Origin: Streptomyces sp. HD
Lineage (GTDB): Bacteria > Actinomycetota > Actinomycetes > Streptomycetales > Streptomycetaceae
DNA: 64,000 nucleotides
NCBI RefSeq assembly: GCF_028369295.1
Contig: NZ_JAQMYP010000025.1
Span: 81,884 to 145,883 of the forward strand
Reading direction: 5' to 3'
Shown: positions 8,743 to 16,988 of the stretch, one piece after another
Position numbering within the stretch: position 1 is the first letter of the stretch
How the letters are laid out: each line of letters opens with the position of its first letter
The notes under the pieces: generated by a model
Database searches by the model: none
Seen by the model: the letters and a program-made list of their open reading frames with translations, nothing else
Told to the model about the DNA's origin: nothing
Translations under genes and position numbers: made by a program

Positions 8743-9123
8743 GTGGTGGTGACGTTGAAAGTGACCGGTGGCGAGCGGGGCGACTGGGCCGTGCTCCAGG
8801 TGTCGGGCGAGCTGGACCTGGTGACCTCGCCGGCGTTGCGACAGCATGTGCATGACGCGGTGGCCGAGGGTCGGCACAGTCTCGTCCTGGATCTCTCCGA
8901 GGTCATGTTCTGCGACTCCAGCGGCGTCGGCGTCCTCATCGCGTCCCGCCGGCTGATCCGCTCCTGCCAGGGCAGCCTGCGGCTGATACTCCCGGCACAG
9001 GGCGCGGCGGACGGGTCGCACGTCAACCGGGTCCTGGGGGCACTGGGCGTGCGGCGGCTGTTCGAGGTGTATCCGGACGTCGCGGCGGCGGTCGCGGACG
9101 ACGCCGGACCGCTGTCGGCCTGA
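8743..9123 (+). CDS. Anti-sigma factor antagonist (STAS domain)
   Basis: A BldG/SpoIIAA-like protein: LQVSGELDLVTSPALRQHV is the first STAS strand-helix, and VMFCDSSGVGVLIASRRL carries the conserved phosphorylatable serine loop. It would bind a HATPase anti-sigma kinase when unphosphorylated and so release a sigma factor. GTG codons at 8743/8746/8749 follow GAGGGG (8736-8741); GTG 8704 would add an Arg-rich, non-STAS leader and is less likely. Three consecutive GTGs leave the exact start open. The HATPase protein at 14.0 kb is a possible partner, but nothing proves it. The stop codon is the first triplet of a 29-bp tandem repeat array. Confidence 0.9.
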   Translation: MVVTLKVTGGERGDWAVLQVSGELDLVTSPALRQHVHDAVAEGRHSLVLDLSEVMFCDSSGVGVLIASRRLIRSCQGSLRLILPAQGAADGSHVNRVLGALGVRRLFEVYPDVAAAVADDAGPLSA

Positions 9124-9218
9124 GCCGGGCCGATACCGCATCGGCGGTCTGAGCCGGGCCGATATCGCTTCGGCGGTCTGAGCCGGGCAAATACCCCACC
9201 AGCGGCCTGAGCAGTGCC
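9121..9218. repeat. 29-bp tandem repeat array, 3+ copies
   Basis: Copies at 9121-9149, 9150-9178 and 9179-9207, plus a fourth start at 9208, each beginning TGAGCCGGGC or a variant and followed by a diverging AT-richer centre and CGGCGGTC. The first TGA is the stop codon of the STAS gene. Divergence increases along the array. No gene lies between here and cabD. Confidence 0.85.
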
Positions 9219-9360
9219 GAGTCCCTCGAAGTGCCACATCGTTGTCCCAAAATTCCCCCGGTCTTGGCACAACCGCCGTTTTACCGCGCCCCGACCGCCC
9301 CCGGCGTCGTACGCTCCGTTGCAGATGCACCCCACGTGACGTAAGGCGGCCCCACAAGAC

Positions 9361-9873
9361 ATGGTCAGCAGCGAGTACGAGCGCAGGATCGCGGCCCGGT
9401 TCGCCGGCTTCGACCAGGACGGCAACGGCTACATCGACCGTGAGGACTTCAACGCGGCGGCCAAGGCGCTGCTCGCGGAGTTCGGCACCACCGCCCGCTC
9501 CGACAAGGGCCAGGCCCTGTACATCGGCGCGGAGGCGTTCTGGCAGGGCATGGCCGGCATCGCGGACCGCGACGGCGACCAGCGCATCACCCGCGAGGAG
9601 TTCGTGAACGGCGCGGTCAAGCGGCTGCGCGACAACCCGGAGCGGTTCGCGGAGATCGCCCGCCCCTTCCTGCACGGCGCCCTCGCCGTGGCGGACCCCG
9701 ACGGCGACGGATACGCCACCGTCGACGACACCGCGCGCGTGCTCGTCAGCCTCGGCGTCCAGGAGGACGTGGCCCGGGCGGCGGCCGCCACACTGGACGC
9801 GGACAGCGACGGCAAGGTGGCCGAGGGCGAGATCGTGACGGCGTTCGCCCGCTACTTCACGGTCCCCGAGTGA
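9361..9873 (+). CDS. cabD: EF-hand calcium-binding protein CabD
   Basis: 170 residues with four EF-hand loops: DQDGNGYIDRED (residues ~18-29), DRDGDQRITREE (~69-80), DPDGDGYATVDD (~112-123) and DADSDGKVAEGE (~146-157). The third ends in Asp rather than Glu, which may alter its affinity. The size and four-hand layout fit the calmodulin-like CabD described in Streptomyces (SCO4411, as I recall), whose gene also follows an anti-sigma antagonist gene. It would be a cytosolic calcium buffer or sensor. ATG 9361 has only a distant AAGGCGG upstream. It ends 3 bp before the convergent CoA-ligase gene. Confidence 0.92.
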   Translation: MVSSEYERRIAARFAGFDQDGNGYIDREDFNAAAKALLAEFGTTARSDKGQALYIGAEAFWQGMAGIADRDGDQRITREEFVNGAVKRLRDNPERFAEIARPFLHGALAVADPDGDGYATVDDTARVLVSLGVQEDVARAAAATLDADSDGKVAEGEIVTAFARYFTVPE

Positions 9874-9876
9874 TCC

Positions 9877-11385
9877 CTACGCCGTTCCCGAGAACCGCTC
9901 CCTGAGCCGGTACTTCAGCACCTTCCGCAGGGTCTCGTTGCGCGGAAGGGCGTCCACCACCTCCAGCTGCTCCGGCAGCTTGTGCGTCGACAGCCCTTCC
10001 CCGCGCAGATACGACGTCAGCGCCCCCAGGGTGAGCCGCTCCGCGCCGGCCGGCTGTTCCACCACCGCGCAGACCCGCTCCCCGCGCTCCGGGTCCGGCA
10101 GCCCGATCACCGCGACGTCTCCGACCGCCGGATGCCGGTGCAGCAGATCCTCGATCTCCTTCGCCGAGATGTTCTCGCCCTTGCGGATGATCACGTCCTT
10201 GAGGCGACCGGTCAGCACCAGATGCCCGCTGCCCGTCAGATACCCGAGGTCACCGGTCCGCAGGAACCCCTCCTCGTCGAAGGCCGCCGCAGACTGTGCC
10301 GGATCCAGATAGCCCCGGCACACCGCCTCCCCGCGCAGCCGCACCTCCCCCTCCACGATCCGGACCTCCATCTGCCGCGGCGGCCGTCCCTCCGTCGTCG
10401 CCAGGTTCTCCGCCGTGTCGTCCGGCGCCCCCATCGTGATCATCGGCACCTCGGTCATGCCGTAGCCGTGGGTGAGCTGCACCCCCATCTCGCGGACCAC
10501 GGCGTGATAGAGCTCCGGTGGCTTCGGCGCCCCGCCGCCCGCCAGCAGCCGCAGCGAGGGGACGACCTTCGCGCCGTCCGGCTGCCTGCGCTGCTCGTTC
10601 AGGAACATCGAGTAGAAGGCCGTCGACCCGCCGGCGATCGTCACGCCGTGCGCGCGGTACGCCTCCAGCGCGTCCGGCAGCGCGAACTGCTCGAACATCA
10701 CCGCCGGGAAGCCGTACAGCAGCAGCATCACCATGTAGTCGGGGCCGCCTATGTGGGCGTACGGGAAGGCGATCGACCCGATGTCGTCGGCCCTCGGACG
10801 CAGTGCGTGCGCCAGGCAGGAGCCGCCCGCGATCAGGGAACGGTCCGTGTGCAGGACGCCCTTGGGGTCGGACGTGGTCCCCGAGGTCCAGTAGATCCAG
10901 CGCACCGAGGTGCCCTCGGCGGGCGGCGGGGGCAGCACCGCGGGATCGCCGTCGGGCAGGGTGTCGTACGCCTCGAAGATCCCCTTCGCGCCGAGGCGCC
11001 GCGCCATCTCGGTGTGGTCGAAGCCCCGCCACTCGCCCGGCACCGCGAAGAACTCCGCCTTCGACTCCCGCAGCGCGAACCCGACTTCACGGTCCCGGTA
11101 GAACGGGATGACCGGCGACTGCACGGCGCCGAGGCGGGCCAGCGCGAAGGACAGCAGGGCCGTCTCGATCCGGGTGGGCAGCTGCCAGGCGACGACCGTG
11201 CCGGGGCGTACGCCCATGTCGTACAGGCCGGCCGCCACCCGCTCGGCACGCGCGCGTAGCTCGCCGAAGGACAGCGAGCGGGCGTCCTGGAGGAGGACCG
11301 GGCGGTCGGGGGTGTGCGCGGCGCGGGCGGCGACCAGGTCCCAGAGGGTGCGCGAGGAACTCAGGGTGTGAGCGATGTCGTACAT
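9877..11385 (-). CDS. AMP-forming acyl-CoA synthetase, cyclohexanecarboxylate-CoA ligase-like
   Basis: 502 residues, the usual length for class I adenylate-forming enzymes. Motif I is YWTSGTTSDPKGV (about residue 167), then HGYGMTEV, the TGDLGYLTGSGHLVLTGRLKD hinge, and a C-terminal PRNETLRKVLKY lysine motif. It would adenylate a carboxylic acid and transfer it to CoA in the cytosol. The substrate is unknown; overall it resembles ligases for alicyclic or medium-chain acids. It is transcribed divergently from an acyl-CoA dehydrogenase operon. The palindrome at 11415-11429, 30 bp upstream of its ATG, belongs to the regulon described in the findings. Confidence 0.93.
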   Translation of the reverse strand: MYDIAHTLSSSRTLWDLVAARAAHTPDRPVLLQDARSLSFGELRARAERVAAGLYDMGVRPGTVVAWQLPTRIETALLSFALARLGAVQSPVIPFYRDREVGFALRESKAEFFAVPGEWRGFDHTEMARRLGAKGIFEAYDTLPDGDPAVLPPPPAEGTSVRWIYWTSGTTSDPKGVLHTDRSLIAGGSCLAHALRPRADDIGSIAFPYAHIGGPDYMVMLLLYGFPAVMFEQFALPDALEAYRAHGVTIAGGSTAFYSMFLNEQRRQPDGAKVVPSLRLLAGGGAPKPPELYHAVVREMGVQLTHGYGMTEVPMITMGAPDDTAENLATTEGRPPRQMEVRIVEGEVRLRGEAVCRGYLDPAQSAAAFDEEGFLRTGDLGYLTGSGHLVLTGRLKDVIIRKGENISAKEIEDLLHRHPAVGDVAVIGLPDPERGERVCAVVEQPAGAERLTLGALTSYLRGEGLSTHKLPEQLEVVDALPRNETLRKVLKYRLRERFSGTA

Positions 11386-11414
11386 GACGGCCCCCTGCCA
11401 CCGGATAGGTGTAG

Positions 11415-11429
11415 CTGACGGTCAGTCAG
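11415..11429. promoter_or_regulatory. Regulon operator site A: CTGAC-N5-GTCAG
   Basis: Exact match to the shared palindrome (CTGACGGTCAGTCAG), 30 bp upstream of the leftward CoA-ligase start codon. Confidence 0.75.
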
Positions 11430-11500
11430 ATCGTGGGCAGAGCGTAGGGCCCACCGCCTTGTCGGTCCAGGGGTGCGGGACTTAGCCTTCCCGCAGAGCG

Positions 11501-11523
11501 ATATCTGACGGCTCATCAGATAT
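11501..11523. promoter_or_regulatory. Regulon operator site B, 23-bp extended palindrome
   Basis: ATATCTGA and TCAGATAT form perfect 8-bp outer arms around a core with one mismatch to the consensus (ATCAG for GTCAG). It abuts the rightward acyl-CoA dehydrogenase gene; the ATG at 11522 lies inside the palindrome, which argues for the next in-frame ATG (11537) as the real start. Confidence 0.75.
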
Positions 11524-11536
11524 GGAGTGGCCGCAC

Positions 11537-12670
11537 ATGGACCTCGCCCACACGCCACAGGAGGAGGAGTTCCGGGCGCGGCTGCGGGAGTGGCTGGGCG
11601 AAGTGCTGCCCGCACTCCCGCCGAAGCCCTCCCCGGACGACTGGCCGGGGCGCCGCGCCTACGACCTCGGCTGGCAGCGCAGGCTGTACGACGCCGGGTA
11701 CGGCGATGTCCACTGGGGTGCCTCGCCGAGCACCCGCCTGATCTTCCTGGAGGAGACCGAGAAGGCGGGCGCCCCTTACGTGGGCGCGGGCTTCGTGGGG
11801 CTGCTGCACGCGGGGCCCACCATCGCCGCCGAGGGAACCCCCGAGCAGCGGGCGCGCTGGCTGCCGCCGATCCTGCGCGGGGACGAGGTCTGGTGCCAGG
11901 GCTTCAGTGAACCGGACGCCGGATCCGACCTCGCGGCACTGCGCACACGCGCGCGTAGGGACGGCGACGACTATGTGGTGAGCGGGTCCAAGATCTGGAC
12001 CTCCCATGCCGAAGTGGCCGACTGGTGCGAGCTGTTGGTGCGCACCGACCCGGCGGCAGAGAAACACCGGGGCATCAGCTGGCTCGCCATGCCCATGGAC
12101 GCGCCGGGCATCACCGTACGGCCGCTGAGAACCCTGGCCGGGTCGGCCGAGTTCGCCGAGATGTTCCTCGACGAGGTCCGCGTGCCGGTCGCCAACCGGG
12201 TCGGGGGCGAGAACGACGGCTGGCGCGTGACGATGGTGACCCTGTCCTTCGAACGCGGCACGGCCTTCGTGGGCGAGGTCGTCGCCTGCCGCCGTGTGCT
12301 GCGCGAACTCGCCGCCGAGGCGCACAAGAACGGCCGCTGGGACGACCCGGTGCTGCGCCGGAGGCTGGGGCGGCTGAACGCCGAGTTCCGGGCTCTGTGG
12401 CGGCTCACGCAGTGGAACGTGAGCGAGGCGGAACTGACCGGCGGGGTACCGGGCGTCGGGGGTTCGGTTTTCAAACTGAGGTATTCGCACGCCCGTCAGG
12501 AGCTCTACGACGCCGCCGCCGACGTCCTGGGGCCGGACTCGCTCGACCTCGACCGGCCGTGGGTGCTCGACCGGCTGTCCTCGCTGTCGTACACCATCGC
12601 CGCCGGCACCTCGCAGATCCAGCGGAACATCGTGGCCGAGCGGATCCTCGGGCTGCCGAAGGGGCGATGA
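11537..12670 (+). CDS. Acyl-CoA dehydrogenase (full-length subunit of a likely heteromer)
   Basis: 377 residues from ATG 11537 (MDLAHTPQEEEFRARLREWL is a standard N-terminus; ATG 11522 sits in the operator). FAD-binding motifs are present: WCQGFSEPDAGSDLAALRTRA and KIWTSHAEVADWCELLVRT. The C-terminus carries SLSYTIAAGTSQIQRNIVAER. It would oxidise an acyl-CoA to the 2-enoyl-CoA. The gene ends 3 bp before a second, shortened acyl-CoA dehydrogenase gene, an arrangement typical of alpha2beta2 dehydrogenases of steroid side-chain catabolism in actinobacteria (FadE26/27 type). The GTSQIQRN segment retains the FAD/CoA contacts. The substrate is unknown. Confidence 0.93.
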   Translation: MDLAHTPQEEEFRARLREWLGEVLPALPPKPSPDDWPGRRAYDLGWQRRLYDAGYGDVHWGASPSTRLIFLEETEKAGAPYVGAGFVGLLHAGPTIAAEGTPEQRARWLPPILRGDEVWCQGFSEPDAGSDLAALRTRARRDGDDYVVSGSKIWTSHAEVADWCELLVRTDPAAEKHRGISWLAMPMDAPGITVRPLRTLAGSAEFAEMFLDEVRVPVANRVGGENDGWRVTMVTLSFERGTAFVGEVVACRRVLRELAAEAHKNGRWDDPVLRRRLGRLNAEFRALWRLTQWNVSEAELTGGVPGVGGSVFKLRYSHARQELYDAAADVLGPDSLDLDRPWVLDRLSSLSYTIAAGTSQIQRNIVAERILGLPKGR

Positions 12671-12673
12671 CGG

Positions 12674-13549
12674 ATGCGTTTCCAACTCACGGACGACCAG
12701 CGGGCGTTGCGGGACGGCGTGCGGGAACTGCTGACGCGGCGCTTCGACGCGCAGGCGCTGCGGGCCGCGGCCGACGAGCCCGGACGCCTGGACCGGGCGC
12801 TGTGGCGGGAGCTCGGCGCGGCCGGGTTCTTCGCGCTACGGCTGCCGGAGGCGGACGGCGGGGTCGGACTCGGGTTGCCCGAGACGGTGTTGGCCTTCGA
12901 GGAGGCGGGTCGGGCACTGCTGCCCGGCCCCCTGGTGGCCACGCATCTCGCGGCGGAGGAGGTGCCGGGAGCGGCCACCGGCGAGGTCGTCGTGGCGGCC
13001 GTGGGCAACGGCCTGGTGGAGTGGCTCGCCGAGGCCGACGTCGTACGGGGCGACGCGACCGGGGCCGTACCGCTGCGGTCGGTCGACCCGCTGACGCCCC
13101 TGCACCGGGTTCCCGTGGCCTCGGACGCGGACCCCGTCGCCGTACTCCTCACCGCGGCCGAGCAACTCGGCGGCGCCACACGCGCGTGCGAGCTGGCCGT
13201 GCAACACGCCCGGACGCGCGAGCAGTTCGGGCAGCCGATCGGGGCCTTCCAGGCGATCAAGCATCTGTGCGCGGAGATGCTGGTGCGGACGGAGACCGCC
13301 CGCGCGGCCGTCTACGCGGCGGCCGTCACCGCCGACCCCGTCGACGTCGACACCGCCCGGCTGCTCGCCGACGAGGCGGCCGTACGCGGCGCGCGGGACT
13401 GTCTCCAGGTGCACGGCGGCATGGGATTCACCTGGGAGTTCGAGGTCCACCTGCATCTGAAGCGCGCATGGGTGCGAACGCACCGTACGGCGGACGCTAC
13501 GCAGAGTGAGGAGCGATTGGCGGCCACGCTTCTCGTCGAATCGAGGTGA
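12674..13549 (+). CDS. Acyl-CoA dehydrogenase-like subunit, shortened
   Basis: 291 residues against ~380 for the family. The N-terminal helical domain (FQLTDDQRALRDGVRELL) and the C-terminal helical domain (HARTREQFGQPIGAFQAIKH and LQVHGGMGFTWEFEVHLHLKR) are present, but the middle beta-domain is reduced to a short linker. It therefore lacks much of the usual FAD cradle. Such partners form heterotetramers with a full-length subunit, here the gene ending 3 bp upstream, and share the active site across the interface. That pairing is known for steroid FadE proteins and is inferred here. Translation is probably coupled. Confidence 0.9.
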   Translation: MRFQLTDDQRALRDGVRELLTRRFDAQALRAAADEPGRLDRALWRELGAAGFFALRLPEADGGVGLGLPETVLAFEEAGRALLPGPLVATHLAAEEVPGAATGEVVVAAVGNGLVEWLAEADVVRGDATGAVPLRSVDPLTPLHRVPVASDADPVAVLLTAAEQLGGATRACELAVQHARTREQFGQPIGAFQAIKHLCAEMLVRTETARAAVYAAAVTADPVDVDTARLLADEAAVRGARDCLQVHGGMGFTWEFEVHLHLKRAWVRTHRTADATQSEERLAATLLVESR

Positions 13550-14042
13550 AGGGCCCTGGACTGCGGTGTCGCCGATCGGCCCCGTATGGATGTCGCGGAT
13601 TGTGGCATACCGGAATTACGGAGCGTTGATATCGGGTTGTGTCCTACGTGTGACTCGTCACGGCCTGGAGTCGGCGGTCCGCTCCGGTACCTTGTGTGAG
13701 ATGCGAGTGGTTCCGAGCACGAGCCGTGCCGGAGTTGCCCTTGAGGTGGCTCCGGAATCGGCGGTGCGCGCCGTTGCTCGCTGGGTGGGAGGGCCTTCTG
13801 CCCCCACCTGTTCGACTCCTCGCAGCAAGCGTCGCACAGTATGCCGCACGGGTACTCCTTCGCGCTGGAATATGCCCGAAGCGCTTGTTGGGGTGACTGT
13901 ACGTCAACCATGCTGTCAGCTAAGGGATTCACGTTCCGTGACCCTGGCTTTGGCCATTGTTCTGGCCATGAAAAAAATGGCTAGGATCGTGGCCCTCGTG
14001 AGGCGCGGGGCTATGTGTCCGCCGGTTCGGATGGTGTGAACG
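13550..14042. other. 493-bp gap without a convincing gene
   Basis: Short open frames exist, including a 47-codon frame from ATG 13841 starting MPHGYSFALEYARS, but none has clear codon bias or a ribosome-binding site. The region is less GC-rich than its neighbours and contains a run of seven A's (about 13970-13976). It presumably carries the promoter of the HATPase gene downstream. Confidence 0.4.
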
Positions 14043-14519
14043 GTGCAGGTGCTTCAAGTGCAGCTGGAGATCCGGCCCGACCCTGCTGAAGTGGGGCGAG
14101 CCCGCCGGTGGGCCCGTTCGCGGCTCGCCGGGTCCGGGATACAGGTCGACGAACCGCTCGCCGAGACGCTGATCCTGCTCGTCTCCGAACTGGTCACCAA
14201 CGCCGTGGTGCACACCGGCCGTCCGGCCGTGCTGCGGCTGTCGCTGCCCTGTGCGGCCGAGGAGTGCGCCACCGTACGGCTGGAGGTGGCCGACCGCAGC
14301 GGCCGTGCGCCCGTGCCCCGCTGTGTCGACGGAGACGCCACGGGCGGCCGGGGCCTCGCACTCGTCGACGGTCTCGCGGACCGGTGGGGCTGGAGCTCCG
14401 AGGGTGTCGGCAAGCGGATCTGGTGCGAACTGGACCGCGCCGTCGAGTCGGAGGGGTCTGCCTCCGCCTACGGCAGTGGGGCGTCGACCTATGAAGGGTT
14501 CGCCTACGAGGCGGTCTGA
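14043..14519 (+). CDS. HATPase-domain anti-sigma-type regulatory protein (RsbW-like)
   Basis: 158 residues. GHKL ATPase motifs are recognisable: the N box LVSELVTNAVVHT, the G1-like LEVADRSGRAPVPR and the G2-like GGRGLALVDGLADRWG. Streptomyces encodes dozens of such short kinase-like ATP-binding proteins, some of which bind sigma factors or phosphorylate STAS antagonists. The last ~25 residues are Ser/Gly/Tyr-rich and not part of the domain. GTG 14043 is the start that gives the full domain; there is no strong ribosome-binding site. Its target cannot be told from the sequence. The STAS protein at 8.7 kb is a candidate partner by function only. Confidence 0.88.
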   Translation: MQVLQVQLEIRPDPAEVGRARRWARSRLAGSGIQVDEPLAETLILLVSELVTNAVVHTGRPAVLRLSLPCAAEECATVRLEVADRSGRAPVPRCVDGDATGGRGLALVDGLADRWGWSSEGVGKRIWCELDRAVESEGSASAYGSGASTYEGFAYEAV

Positions 14520-14951
14520 CGGGCGCACGCCGAAAGAATTCGACTGGATTCGATGCACAGTTGCAGAAAGCGCTGTCACCGCAGTTCGGACAGGCATGGG
14601 TGCGCCGGGTTGTGCTTCCATGCGCGTCTTCTGCAAATAGGGCGTAAGTAACAAATCCCCGACTGGGTGTTGACGCCGCGTGTCCGGTTGATCACGCTTG
14701 TGGTCAGCGATTCGCCGCGAGGGGACGACGAGGGCTTCGGTGACGGAAGCCCTTGCCGAGTGTGGGTCGTGATTCGGCGTCGGTTCTCTCGGGGCCAGGA
14801 GGGCCGGGGCGGGTACGCCGGAGTCGGATGGCGGCGCGCGGTGCCGTGCTCGGGGCGGTGGGGGCACCTCCCGCTCGGACGAAGCCGAGAGTGGGAAGCC
14901 GCGCCGCCAGCCGACCTCAGTGACGCAGTCGTGGTGCCGCAGGTCGCGGCG
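14520..14951. other. 432-bp gap with a Streptomyces-type imperfect hairpin
   Basis: No gene seen. Around 14860-14902 there is a CACCTCCCGCTCGG ... CCGAGAGTGGG imperfect stem, a sequence type I recognise as a common intergenic repeat in Streptomyces that often ends transcription. It lies downstream of both the HATPase gene and the convergent cyclase gene. Confidence 0.45.
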
Positions 14952-15878
14952 TCAGAGTATGGCCACGGGTGCCACGGGAGTCCCCGTGCCGCCGACGAAG
15001 GGCTCGGGCATCGCCGACAGCAGGAACGCGTAACGGCCCTCTTCTCCACAGGCTGTGGACAACTCTTCGAGATTCCAGTTCTGCCCCTGGAGCATCCCCA
15101 TCTCCACCAGGTCGAGCGCGTGCACGGGCAGCCACAGATCCTCCATCTCCGGCGGAAAGATCTCAAATGTGAGCGTGTCGTTCGCCACCGCCGCCACGTC
15201 GCGCGCGTGGAACCACTCCGGCGTACGGATCGACAGACCCGGTGAGGGATAGCCGTACGCGTGCTTGTCCCCGGCGGCATAGACCTGGATCTGCCCCGTG
15301 CGGACGAGCACGATGTCGCCGGCACGCACGCGCGTGCCCGCCAGTTCCTCGGCCGCCTCCAGGTCCTGGGGGGTGACCGCGTGCCCGCCGTCGAGCCGCG
15401 TGACGCCACGCGCGCGTGCCACGTCCAGCAGCACACCCCGCGAGACGATGTGCCGGGCCTTGTCGATGCCGCTGAACTCCGCGCCGCCGTGCGGGGTGAT
15501 GGTGTCGGCGGGGCGGCCGTTGTAGAGCCGGCCCGAGTGCGAGACATGGGTGAGTGCGTCCCAGTGGGTGGCCGCCTGCAGCCCCATGGTCACGGTGTCG
15601 TCGCTGCAGGCGACGGTTCCCGGACCGAAGAGCTCCTGGTTGATCTGCACCATGGCGTGCAACGGGTTGACGCGTCCGGGGATCAACCCGGTCTGGACGC
15701 CGTCCTGTTGCAGCGGGAGGGCGAGGGGGATGCGGCGGCCGGTGCGGACGCAGGCGGCGGCCTCGCGGACCACCTCGTCGGTGATCAGGTTGAGCGTGCC
15801 GATCTCGTCGTCGGACCCCCAACGCCCCCAGTTGTTCACGCGTTTGGCGATCTCGTGGAACGCGTCCGGCAGTGACAT
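14952..15878 (-). CDS. Cyclase family protein (metal-dependent hydrolase)
   Basis: 308 residues of the cyclase/kynurenine-formamidase-like superfamily. The metal-site motif appears as THWDALTHVSHSGRLYNG, close to the family pattern HxGTHxDxPxH, and there is a second region GVLLDVARARGVTRLDGG. These enzymes hydrolyse or lactonise cyclic substrates and often sit in aromatic or alicyclic catabolic clusters. N-terminus MSLPDAFHEIAKRVNNWGRW. It is divergent from the SDR operon, and two copies of the regulon palindrome (15909-15923, degenerate; 15937-15951) lie between them, placing it in the acyl-CoA regulon. The actual substrate is unknown. Confidence 0.9.
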   Translation of the reverse strand: MSLPDAFHEIAKRVNNWGRWGSDDEIGTLNLITDEVVREAAACVRTGRRIPLALPLQQDGVQTGLIPGRVNPLHAMVQINQELFGPGTVACSDDTVTMGLQAATHWDALTHVSHSGRLYNGRPADTITPHGGAEFSGIDKARHIVSRGVLLDVARARGVTRLDGGHAVTPQDLEAAEELAGTRVRAGDIVLVRTGQIQVYAAGDKHAYGYPSPGLSIRTPEWFHARDVAAVANDTLTFEIFPPEMEDLWLPVHALDLVEMGMLQGQNWNLEELSTACGEEGRYAFLLSAMPEPFVGGTGTPVAPVAIL

Positions 15879-15908
15879 GAGTCCTCCCCGGGGCTTGTCT
15901 CCGTGTAT

Positions 15909-15951
15909 CTGACGGGTCGTAGAATCTGATGCGAATCTAACGGACCGTCAG
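15909..15951. promoter_or_regulatory. Regulon operator sites C1 and C2
   Basis: C1 (15909-15923) is CTGAC-N5-GTAGA, a degenerate match. C2 (15937-15951) is CTAAC-N5-GTCAG, one mismatch. They occupy the divergent promoter region of the cyclase gene (leftward) and the SDR operon (rightward), 28 bp apart start to start. Confidence 0.6.
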
Positions 15952-15974
15952 AAACTGCGGGAAGGGGCCGGGGC

Positions 15975-16886
15975 GTGGGGAACTTCTTGGCAGGCAAGGT
16001 CATCGCCGTGACGGGCGCCGGGCGGGGGATCGGGCGGGCCGTCGCGCGCGCGGCCGCCGCCGAAGGGGCGCGGGTCGTGGTCAACGACTACGGCGTCTCC
16101 ATGGACGGCGCGTCGCCCACCAGCGAGGTCGCCGAGGCCGTGGTGAAGGAGATCGAGGCGGCGGGCGGGGAGGCCGTCGCGGTCGGGGACGACATCTCCA
16201 CGATGGCGGGCGGGCAGCGCGTCGTGGATACGGCCGTGTCGGCCTTCGGGCGGATCGACGGGGTCGTGTGTGTGGCCGGGATCCTGCGGGAGCGGATGCT
16301 GTTCAACATGACCGAGGAGGAGTGGGATCCGGTGGTCGCCACTCATCTGAAGGGGACGTTCACCGTGTTCCGGGCCGCTTCGGCCGTGATGCGGAAGCAG
16401 CGGGCGGGGACCCTGATCGGGTTCACCAGCGGCAATCATCAGGGGTCGGTCTCGCAGGCCAATTACAGCGCGGCCAAGGGCGGGGTCATCTCGCTGGTGC
16501 GGAGCGCCGCGCTGGGCCTGCACAAGTACGGGGTGAGCGCGAACGCCGTCGCGCCGGTCGCTCGTACGCGGATGTCTGCCAACGTGCCCATGGAGCTGGC
16601 GGAGATCGGGGAGCCGGAGGACGTGGCCGCGTTCGTGGTCTACCTGCTGTCGGATGCGGCTCGGGAGCAGGGGATTACCGGGCAGGTGTACACGGTCGCC
16701 GGGCCGAAGATCGCGGTGTGGGCGCAGCCGAGGGAGTTGCGTGCCGCGTATGCCTCCGGCGGGTGGACGGTAGGGGCGATTGCGGAGGCGTTGGCTGGGT
16801 CGGTGGGGGTGGATCCGATGCCGATGTTGGCTCAACTGGAGGCCATGGAGAAGGCCGCGCGGGAGGGTGCGCGGCCCAACGCCTAA
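15975..16886 (+). CDS. Short-chain dehydrogenase/reductase, multifunctional-enzyme-2 type
   Basis: 303 residues. The Rossmann motif is TGAGRGIGRAVARAAA, followed by NDYGVSMDG as in the SDR domain of peroxisomal multifunctional enzyme type 2 (17beta-HSD4-like). Catalytic Ser/Tyr/Lys are in FTSGNHQGSVSQANYSAAKGG. It would oxidise a 3-hydroxyacyl-CoA or steroid-like alcohol with NAD(P)+. GTG 15975 is preceded by GAAGGGG at about 15960-15966. It opens an apparent three-gene operon with an acyl-CoA dehydrogenase and an alcohol dehydrogenase, controlled by the operators at 15909-15951. Confidence 0.93.
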   Translation: MGNFLAGKVIAVTGAGRGIGRAVARAAAAEGARVVVNDYGVSMDGASPTSEVAEAVVKEIEAAGGEAVAVGDDISTMAGGQRVVDTAVSAFGRIDGVVCVAGILRERMLFNMTEEEWDPVVATHLKGTFTVFRAASAVMRKQRAGTLIGFTSGNHQGSVSQANYSAAKGGVISLVRSAALGLHKYGVSANAVAPVARTRMSANVPMELAEIGEPEDVAAFVVYLLSDAAREQGITGQVYTVAGPKIAVWAQPRELRAAYASGGWTVGAIAEALAGSVGVDPMPMLAQLEAMEKAAREGARPNA

Positions 16887-16937
16887 GAGCTCGGGGGGAT
16901 GTGTTGTGGGGCGGCTGCGGGTCGATCGTGGCTTGTC

Positions 16938-16956
16938 GCGCAGTTCCCCGCGCCCC
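16938..16956. repeat. Half-copy of the dispersed repeat seen at 6169-6238
   Basis: 19 bases identical to 6171-6189, with a related GGCTGCGGGT upstream flank, lying in the 100-bp gap between the SDR and acyl-CoA dehydrogenase genes. The second arm is lost, so it should not form the long hairpin. Transcription could continue into the next gene. Confidence 0.7.
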
Positions 16957-16988
16957 GAGGGGTTGGCCTGGCCCGGCGACTGGAGGAG

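Noticed and set aside
9121..9218. CRISPR-like array
   Set aside because: The units abut with no spacers, so this is a simple tandem repeat, and no cas genes are present.
13506..14039. 177-codon frame over the acyl-CoA dehydrogenase end and following gap
   Set aside because: No family resemblance, no ribosome-binding site, mixed amino acid composition, and it starts inside the real gene in another frame.
15042..15062. TTCTCCACA ... TGTGGACAA, DnaA-box-like inverted pair
   Set aside because: It is inside the cyclase coding sequence with no cluster of further boxes and no origin context.
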